The notes beneath the pieces were generated by a model. That model worked only from the letters and a program-made list of their open reading frames with translations. It ran no database searches and was not told the origin of the DNA. The translations under genes were made by a program, and so were the position numbers. Below, one piece after another: positions 58,724 to 64,000 of a DNA stretch of 64,000 bases. Origin of the DNA: AC-51 sp963749895 (GTDB lineage: Bacteria > Actinomycetota > UBA4738 > HRBIN12); contig CAVVOG010000003.1 in the NCBI GenBank assembly GCA_963749895.1, forward strand, positions 1,364,001 to 1,428,000, read 5' to 3'. The first letter of the stretch is position 1. Each line of letters starts with the position of its first letter.

Positions 58724-59692
58724 ATGTCCGACAAGGCACGCCTCCACCGCAGCGAGCTCGCCGTCCCCGGGACGAACCTCCGGGCGATGGAGAAGGCCGC
58801 CACGCTCGGGGCCGACCTCGTGTTCCTCGACCTCGAGGACGCCGTCGCCCCCGACGACAAGGAGCAGGCGCGCACCAACGTGATCGACGCGCTCGGTGCC
58901 CACGACTGGTCCCGCACCGCGATCAGCGTCCGGATCAACGGCCTCGACACGCACTGGTGCTACCGCGACGTCGTCGAGGTCGTCGAGGCTCGGGGCGACG
59001 TGCTCGACACCCTGCTCGTGCCGAAGGTCGGCTCCCCCAGCGACGTCGAGTTCGTCGCGACGCTGCTGGACCAGATCGAGCAGCGCAACGGCTGGGAGCC
59101 CGGCCGGATCGGGATCCACATCCTGATCGAGACCGCGAAGGGCATGGCGAACGTCGAGGAGATCTCCCGGGCTCGCCCCGACCGACTCGAGGCGATGGTG
59201 TTCGGGGTGGCCGACTACGCCGCGAGCGTCCAGGCCCGCACCACGAACATCGGCGGGGCGAACCCCGACTACGCGGTGCTGACGGACCGCCCCGCCGACG
59301 GCGGGCATCGGGAGACCCACTGGGGCGACCAGTGGCACTTCGGGATCTCCCGGATGGTCGCGGCATGCAGGGCCGAAGGCTTGCGGCCGATCGACGGCCC
59401 GTTCGGCGACTTCAACGACGCCGACGGCTACCGGGCAGCAGCACGCCGCGCGGCCGCGCTCGGCTGCGAAGGGAAATGGGCGATCCACCCCTCGCAGGTG
59501 GCGCTCGCGAACGACGTCTTCACCCCGGCCCCGGCCGAGGTGGAGCGCGCGGAGCGGATCCTCCAGGCGATGGAGGATGCCGCGCGCGAAGGCAAGGGGG
59601 CGGTCTCGCTCGACGGCCGCCTGATCGACGCCGCATCGATCCGCATGGCGCGGAACCTCGTCGAGAAGGTCGAGCAGATGCGCGCCCGCTGA
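58724..59692 (+). CDS. mclA: L-malyl-CoA lyase (CitE-like)
   Basis: A 322-residue CoA-ester lyase that splits malyl-CoA to glyoxylate and acetyl-CoA. The start SDKARLHRSELAVPG and the core VFLDLEDAVAPDDKEQAR (Mg2+ site), FGVADYAASVQARTTNIGG and KWAIHPSQVALANDVFTP match serine-cycle malyl-CoA lyase of methylotrophs as I remember it, nearly motif for motif. It precedes a CoA ligase pair, giving malate to malyl-CoA to glyoxylate plus acetyl-CoA. A role in citramalyl-CoA cleavage is the main alternative. Operator-like site 70 nt upstream. Confidence 0.9.
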   Translation: MSDKARLHRSELAVPGTNLRAMEKAATLGADLVFLDLEDAVAPDDKEQARTNVIDALGAHDWSRTAISVRINGLDTHWCYRDVVEVVEARGDVLDTLLVPKVGSPSDVEFVATLLDQIEQRNGWEPGRIGIHILIETAKGMANVEEISRARPDRLEAMVFGVADYAASVQARTTNIGGANPDYAVLTDRPADGGHRETHWGDQWHFGISRMVAACRAEGLRPIDGPFGDFNDADGYRAAARRAAALGCEGKWAIHPSQVALANDVFTPAPAEVERAERILQAMEDAAREGKGAVSLDGRLIDAASIRMARNLVEKVEQMRAR

Positions 59693-59778
59693 CGGGCCGC
59701 ATCCCAAACCGAACCGGCCCGGGCCTTCGTCCGAGCCACGATGCGGGACCGCCGACGGTCCCGCGGAGGTGATGGCAC

Positions 59779-60948
59779 GTGAACATCCACGAGTACCAGG
59801 CCAAGCAGCTGCTACGCCAGTACCGCGTCACCACGCCGCGGGGTGAGGTCGTCTACACGTCGAGGGCCGCGGCGCGGGTCGCCGAGGAGCTCGGCGGGCA
59901 GCGGTGGGTCGTCAAGGCCCAGATCCACGCAGGTGGACGGGGCAAGGCCGGAGGCGTGAAGATCGGGAACTCCCCGGCGAAGATCGCCGAGCTCGCCGAC
60001 CAGATGCTCGGCTCGACCCTCGCGACCGCCCAGACAGGCCCCGGCGGCCAGCGGGTCAGCCGGATCCTGGTCGAGCGCGCGTCGAGGATCGAGCGCGAGT
60101 TCTACCTGTCGCTCACGGTCGATCGTGATGCCCAGCGGATCGTCGTGATCGCCAGCGCCGAGGGGGGCGTCGACATCGAGGAGGTGGCGTCGAAGGACCC
60201 GACGTCGATCCACACCGAGTACGTGGACCCGGCGGTCGGCCTGCTGGACTTCCAGTGCCGGAAGGTTGCGACCGCGATCGGGCTCGGCAACCGGACGACG
60301 TCGTTCACGCGGTTGCTGAAGCGCATGTACCGGCTGTTCCGCGACACCGACGCCCTGCTGCTGGAGATCAACCCGTTCATCGAGACCGAGGACGGCGAGC
60401 TCGTGGCGCTCGACGCGAAGATGAGCTTCGACGACAACGCACTGTTCCGTCAGGGCGACGTCGCCGAGCTGCGGGACTTCGACGAAGAGGACCCGAAGGA
60501 GGTCGAGGCGAGCGGTCACGGCCTGAACTACATCGCGCTCGACGGCAGCGTCGGATGCATCGTGAACGGCGCCGGGCTCGCGATGGGGACGATGGACGCG
60601 ATCGTCCATCACGGCGGCCGGCCGGCGAACTTCCTCGACGTGGGCGGCGGCGCAAGCCCCGAGAAGATCGAGAACGCGTTCCGGATCGTCCTGAAGGACC
60701 CGAACGTGAAGGCGATCCTCGTGAACATCTTCGCGGGCATCAACCGGTGCGACTGGATCGCGCAGGGGGTCGTGCAGGCCACGCGCGGCCAGGAGGTCCA
60801 GGTCCCCGTCATCGTGCGGCTCGCCGGGACGAACGTCGAGGAGGGGCGCAGGATCCTCGACGAGAGCGGTCTCACCCTGATCCAGGCCGACGATCTGGAC
60901 GACGCCGCCGCGAAGGCCGTGGCCGCGACCCAGGAGGTGACCGCATGA
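59779..60948 (+). CDS. mtkA: malate-CoA ligase beta subunit (SucC family)
   Basis: A 389-residue ATP-grasp subunit that, with the alpha subunit, forms a CoA thioester from a C4 dicarboxylate. NIHEYQAKQLLRQYRV opens the ATP-grasp domain; WVVKAQIHAGGRGKAGGVK binds nucleotide, and the C-terminal CoA-ligase domain shows ANFLDVGGGASPEKIE and LVNIFAGINRCDWIAQGVV. Succinyl-CoA synthetase and malate thiokinase are hard to separate by eye; the neighbouring malyl-CoA lyase favours malate. GTG 59779 follows GGAGGTGAT. Confidence 0.88.
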   Translation: MNIHEYQAKQLLRQYRVTTPRGEVVYTSRAAARVAEELGGQRWVVKAQIHAGGRGKAGGVKIGNSPAKIAELADQMLGSTLATAQTGPGGQRVSRILVERASRIEREFYLSLTVDRDAQRIVVIASAEGGVDIEEVASKDPTSIHTEYVDPAVGLLDFQCRKVATAIGLGNRTTSFTRLLKRMYRLFRDTDALLLEINPFIETEDGELVALDAKMSFDDNALFRQGDVAELRDFDEEDPKEVEASGHGLNYIALDGSVGCIVNGAGLAMGTMDAIVHHGGRPANFLDVGGGASPEKIENAFRIVLKDPNVKAILVNIFAGINRCDWIAQGVVQATRGQEVQVPVIVRLAGTNVEEGRRILDESGLTLIQADDLDDAAAKAVAATQEVTA

Positions 60949-61845
60949 GCGTCTTCGTGGATCGCGATTCCCGCGTGATCATCCAGGGATTCACCGGACA
61001 ACACGCCACGTTCCACGCGCAGGAGGCGATGTCGTTCGGCACCAAGGTCGTCGGCGGCGTCACGCCCGGCAAGGGCGGCTCGACCCATCTCGGCCTGCCG
61101 GTGTTCAACTCGGTCGAGGAGGCGGTCCGCGAGACCGGCGCCGACGTCTCCGGCATCTTCGTCCCACCGCAGGTCGCGACCGACTCCCTGCTCGAGGCGG
61201 TGGACGCCGGGATCGAGGTCGCCGTGATCATCGCCGACGGCGTCCCGGTGCAGGACATGGTCCGCACGAAGCGCTACGTGGCCGGCCGGTCGACACGCAT
61301 CATCGGCCCGAACTCCCCCGGCATCATCACGCCGGGCGAGTGCAAGGTCGGCATCATGCCGAGCCACATCTACTCGAAGGGCCGTGTGGGCGTGGTCTCG
61401 CGCAGCGGCACGCTGAACTACGAGGCCGTCTCGCAGATGACGGAAGCTCGGGCTCGGTCAGTCCACGTGCGTCGGGATCGGGGGCGACCCGGTGAACGGC
61501 ACGGACTTCAAGACGGTGCTGCAGGCCTTCGAGAACGACGACGAGACCGACGTGGTCGTGATGATCGGCGAGATCGGCGGGCAGCAGGAGGTCGAGGCCG
61601 CGGCGTGGGCGGCGCAGTACATGCAGAAGCCGCTCGTCGCGTTCATCGCCGGTGTCTCGGCGCCACGCGGTCGCCGGATGGGACACGCGGGCGCTGTGAT
61701 CAGCGGGGAGTCCGACACCGCGACCGCGAAGCTCGACGCGATCGAGGCGCTCGGCCATCGCGTGGTCCGCAACCCGGCCCAGATCGGCGAGACGGTGCTG
61801 CGGACCGTGGAAGAGGTGGGCGAGCCCTCGCCGGCAGCCTCGTAG
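60945..61845 (+). pseudogene. mtkB: malate-CoA ligase alpha subunit (SucD family), frameshifted
   Basis: Begins MSVFVDRDSRVIIQGFTGQH, overlapping mtkA (ATGA), with the CoA-binding VVGGVTPGKGGSTHLGLPVF and NSPGIITPGECKVGIMP. At about 61448-61450, after SQMTEA, one extra base shifts the frame; the other frame then continues correctly with GLGQSTCVGIGGDPVNGTDF and the phospho-histidine region RMGHAGAVISGESDTATAK, ending at 61845. Removing one base gives 300 codons, the normal size. So this is either an inactive gene or a sequencing error. It is essential to the MtkAB complex, so which one matters. Confidence 0.85.
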
Positions 61846-61848
61846 GGC

Positions 61849-63030
61849 TCAGCGCACGAGCGCGATCTGGCTGACGCCGACGCGGCCGCTCGCGAATCCG
61901 CCCTCGCAGTAGGCCAGGTAGTAGCGCCACATCCGCACGAAGCGCTCGTCGAACCCCATCGCCGCGACACGGTCGTGCGCGGCGTCGAACGCCCCACGCC
62001 AGGCGCGGAGCGTCCGCGCGTACGAGGCGCCGAACGACTCTTCGGACGCCCACGTGAGGCCGACGGCCCGCGCGAGCCGACGGAGCACGCTCGGAGAGGG
62101 CACCTGCCCCCCGGGGAAGATGTAGCGGCGCACGAAGTCGGGGTTCGCGTCGGACGAGGTCCAGTGCGCGTCGGCGACCCAGATCGACTGCAGGCCGATC
62201 GTCCCGTCGGCGGCGAGCCGATCGCGCATCACGCGCAGCAGTTCGGCCCACCGCGGGCGCGGGATCGACTCGATCATCTCGATCGACACGACGTGGTCGT
62301 ACGTCCCGGCGGCTCGCGAGAAATCCTCGAGCCGGACCTCGATCAGGTCCGCGAGACCCCGGTCGGCGGCGAGCTTCTCGACGTGCACGGCCTGTTCCCG
62401 CGACACGGTCATCGTCGTCACGTGGCAGCCGAGCTCGCCCGCGAGGTACAGGGCGTTCGAACCCCACCCGCTGCCGACCTCGAGCACCGACGAGCCCGGC
62501 TCGACACGTGCCCGCTGGGCGAGGTGCCGGTACTTCGCACGCTGTGCCTCTTCGAGGGACATGTCCTCTCGCTCGTACACGGCGGACGAGTAGGTCATCG
62601 TCGGATCGAGCCACGCCGCGTAGAACTCGTTTCCGAGGTCGTAGTGCTGGACGATGTCCGACAGCGGACCCCGCGGGGCGGCCGGCTCGGTGACGAGCGA
62701 CCACACCCGTCGACCGAACCGCTCGACGGGAGCGGGCAGCGACGCCCGGTGCTCGGACTCGAGGTGGAGAGCGCCCAGCTCGATCACCGCACCGAGGTCC
62801 GGCGAGTCGTACCAGCCCTGGACGTAGCCATCCGCCAGGCCGATCGCGCCGGTCGTCGCGAGGGCGCGGATCAGCCGGACATCGTGGATCTCCACCTCCG
62901 CCGCGGGACCGGGGCGGGATCCTCGGAAGTCGTGGACCCGGCCGTCGGGCATCTGCACCCGCAAGGATCCGCAGCGCAGCCGGCGAAGGACGCTCAGCAT
63001 GACCCGCTCCCACACCGCGGCGGGGCTCAT
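61849..63030 (-). CDS. cfa: cyclopropane-fatty-acyl-phospholipid synthase family methyltransferase
   Basis: A 393-residue SAM-dependent enzyme that adds a methylene or methyl group to lipid acyl chains. The SAM site is VLEVGSGWGSNALYLAGE, with HYDLGNEFYAAWLDPTMTYSSAVY and EMIESIPRPRW, all family markers. Ends GVSQIALVR as usual. Start ATG 63030 overlaps the DUF1365 stop (ATGA). With DUF1365 and a flavin oxidoreductase it forms the well-known cluster for modified or branched fatty acids. Confidence 0.93.
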   Translation of the reverse strand: MSPAAVWERVMLSVLRRLRCGSLRVQMPDGRVHDFRGSRPGPAAEVEIHDVRLIRALATTGAIGLADGYVQGWYDSPDLGAVIELGALHLESEHRASLPAPVERFGRRVWSLVTEPAAPRGPLSDIVQHYDLGNEFYAAWLDPTMTYSSAVYEREDMSLEEAQRAKYRHLAQRARVEPGSSVLEVGSGWGSNALYLAGELGCHVTTMTVSREQAVHVEKLAADRGLADLIEVRLEDFSRAAGTYDHVVSIEMIESIPRPRWAELLRVMRDRLAADGTIGLQSIWVADAHWTSSDANPDFVRRYIFPGGQVPSPSVLRRLARAVGLTWASEESFGASYARTLRAWRGAFDAAHDRVAAMGFDERFVRMWRYYLAYCEGGFASGRVGVSQIALVR

Positions 63031-63830
63031 CGAGCGACCCCCACCTCGGTCCCTTGACGCTCGACCGACACCTCGGGCACCGTCGGAACGCCCCGACGAC
63101 GGTACGGCGCGCCCTTGCGCCACAGCTTCACGGCTTGCCAGTGGATCCGCGCCATCGTGAGCGCGGTCACGTGGGGCGCCCATCGTGCCGCGCGTCGGAG
63201 GCCGGCAGCGTCGAACGGGACCCGATCGGCGGTGAGCGTGGCCGTCAGCGTCAGGTCGGCACCGGCCCGCTGCTCCACGAGCACCGCGACGCGGTCCTCG
63301 GGAACGCGGACGCGGAAGTCGTAGCGATGGTCCATGTCCATGAACGGTGAGACGAACAGCTGCTTGTCGAAGGCATGGTGCCACAGGCCGTTCGGTTCAC
63401 GCTGCCCCGGCTCCGCGGGGACGAGGTACGAGTGGACCTCGCGCCAGGTGTTCGACACCTCGTAGAGCACCGCGCGGAGGTCGCCGTCGGGGCCGTGGCA
63501 GAACCACACCGAGATCGGGTTGAACACGTACCCGAGGATCCTCGGGTGGGCGAGCACGCGAACGGGACCTCCCTCGAGATCGATCCCCGCCTCCGCGCAC
63601 CGCTCCTCGATCCACGGCCGCAGCGCCGAGCCGTCACGAGGTCCGTGGTCCACGTCGTGGAACGCGACGGCCGCGCGGCGGTTCCACCCGAACCCCCGGA
63701 CGCGTCGGTCGAGCGCAGGCAGTTCGTCCAGGTCGACCAGCATCCACCAGGACCGGTAGTGGAACCGGTGATCGACGTCGACGTGACGGGCGTGCCCCAC
63801 GCGCCCGAGGTAGAGACCCGACGCGGTCAC
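63027..63830 (-). CDS. DUF1365 domain protein
   Basis: A 267-residue protein of DUF1365 (RFHYRSWWMLVDLDELPALD, HPRILGYVFNPISVWFC, LYEVSNTWREVHSYL). Regularly found next to an FAD/NAD-binding oxidoreductase and Cfa-type methyltransferase, as here, in lipid modification operons; the exact reaction is not known. GTG 63830 overlaps the stop of the oxidoreductase (GTGA). Confidence 0.92.
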   Translation of the reverse strand: MTASGLYLGRVGHARHVDVDHRFHYRSWWMLVDLDELPALDRRVRGFGWNRRAAVAFHDVDHGPRDGSALRPWIEERCAEAGIDLEGGPVRVLAHPRILGYVFNPISVWFCHGPDGDLRAVLYEVSNTWREVHSYLVPAEPGQREPNGLWHHAFDKQLFVSPFMDMDHRYDFRVRVPEDRVAVLVEQRAGADLTLTATLTADRVPFDAAGLRRAARWAPHVTALTMARIHWQAVKLWRKGAPYRRRGVPTVPEVSVERQGTEVGVAR

Positions 63831-64000
63831 GCGACCCCCTCGAGCACGAGCGACGGACGAGGCGGCGTCCCGGCCGCGAGTCCCTCCTCGATCGTCCCCG
63901 GCGCCTCGACCCACGGAGCCGGCGCGCCGAGCGCCGCGGCCGCCGCGAGCCCGGAGCGGAGCCCGTCCTCGTGGAACCCGTAGCCGGTCCAGGCACCTGC
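63827..64000 (-). CDS. NAD(P)/FAD-dependent oxidoreductase, C-terminal end (partial)
   Basis: The last 57 codons of a gene that continues beyond the window. The sequence AGAWTGYGFHEDGLRSGLAA is the C-terminal FAD-binding element of the amine-oxidase-like flavoproteins that accompany DUF1365 and Cfa. Its TGA overlaps the DUF1365 GTG. Only this end is present. Confidence 0.8.
   Translation of the reverse strand, partial: AGAWTGYGFHEDGLRSGLAAAAALGAPAPWVEAPGTIEEGLAAGTPPRPSLVLEGVA

Noticed and set aside
1..64000. tRNA, rRNA, CRISPR or insertion sequence
   Set aside because: No cloverleaf end motifs in intergenic gaps, no regular repeat arrays and no transposase motifs were seen; a dedicated search (tRNAscan, Infernal) was not possible.

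Overview
The window is high-GC DNA (roughly 68-70 %) from a member of the Actinomycetota, probably a lineage outside the well-studied genera; I cannot place it further. The evidence is the SenX3-RegX3 phosphate two-component pair beside pstSCAB-phoU, the actinobacterial trio of an MSMEG_4193-type phosphatase, DUF3090 and an SCO1664-family protein, and many start codons that lie only 6-10 nt downstream of a TANNNT -10 element, the architecture of leaderless actinobacterial transcripts. No rRNA, tRNA, CRISPR array or insertion sequence was seen.

Layout. 1-7.2 kb: a hydrolase, then a putrescine/GABA catabolic block (two aldehyde dehydrogenases and a PucR-type regulator on the minus strand, gabT divergent on the plus strand) whose shared control region holds two perfect palindromes. 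7.2-16.3 kb: small membrane protein, MFS exporter, pterin dehydratase, then a cyanophycin locus: cyanophycinase cphB and cyanophycin synthetase cphA facing an unusual second synthetase-like protein that keeps the N-terminal and Mur-ligase parts but has no ATP-grasp domain. 16.4-19.5 kb: a duplicated MgtE-type membrane transporter coupled to a PhoU/TrkA_C regulator, and a tandem AsnC-type ligand-binding protein. 19.5-23.4 kb: ispH, a secreted lytic transglycosylase-like protein with a long leader, corA and a GNAT. 23.4-30.1 kb: the phosphate regulon regX3-phoU-pstBACS with divergent senX3 and two PHO boxes. 30.1-40.6 kb: housekeeping and envelope genes (phosphatase/DUF3090/SCO1664, ogt, a thioredoxin-like lipoprotein, CDF transporter, rhomboid, beta-propeller protein, pheA, DUF4012 protein, a small sortase-type surface protein). 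40.7-48.4 kb: a complete Tad/Flp pilus operon, with a thrice-frameshifted tadG-like gene and a pilin that has apparently lost its normal stop. 48.6-55.4 kb: a membrane protein, three tandem NarL/LuxR regulators with degenerate receiver domains, a DUF255 protein and a Tat-exported DUF362 protein. 55.5-57.6 kb: a segment of lower GC and different codon use (cyclophilin, GT87-like protein). 57.6-64 kb: DUF302, GNAT, then malyl-CoA lyase plus malate-CoA ligase (mclA-mtkA-mtkB, the last frameshifted), and a lipid-modification operon (oxidoreductase, DUF1365, cyclopropane-fatty-acid synthase) running off the window edge.

How the parts connect. Nitrogen and carbon storage and use are prominent: putrescine/GABA breakdown to succinate, cyanophycin synthesis and degradation, and a serine-cycle-type C4 cleavage module. 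A 15-bp operator-like sequence in front of pucR/gabT recurs with one mismatch in front of mclA, suggesting one regulator may link GABA catabolism to malyl-CoA metabolism. Phosphate control looks classical, with one PHO box per divergent promoter. The Tad locus and the DUF4012/sortase-signal genes point to surface attachment.

Four separate single-base excesses (three in tadG, one in mtkB) are either real inactivating mutations or systematic sequencing errors; raw reads would decide.
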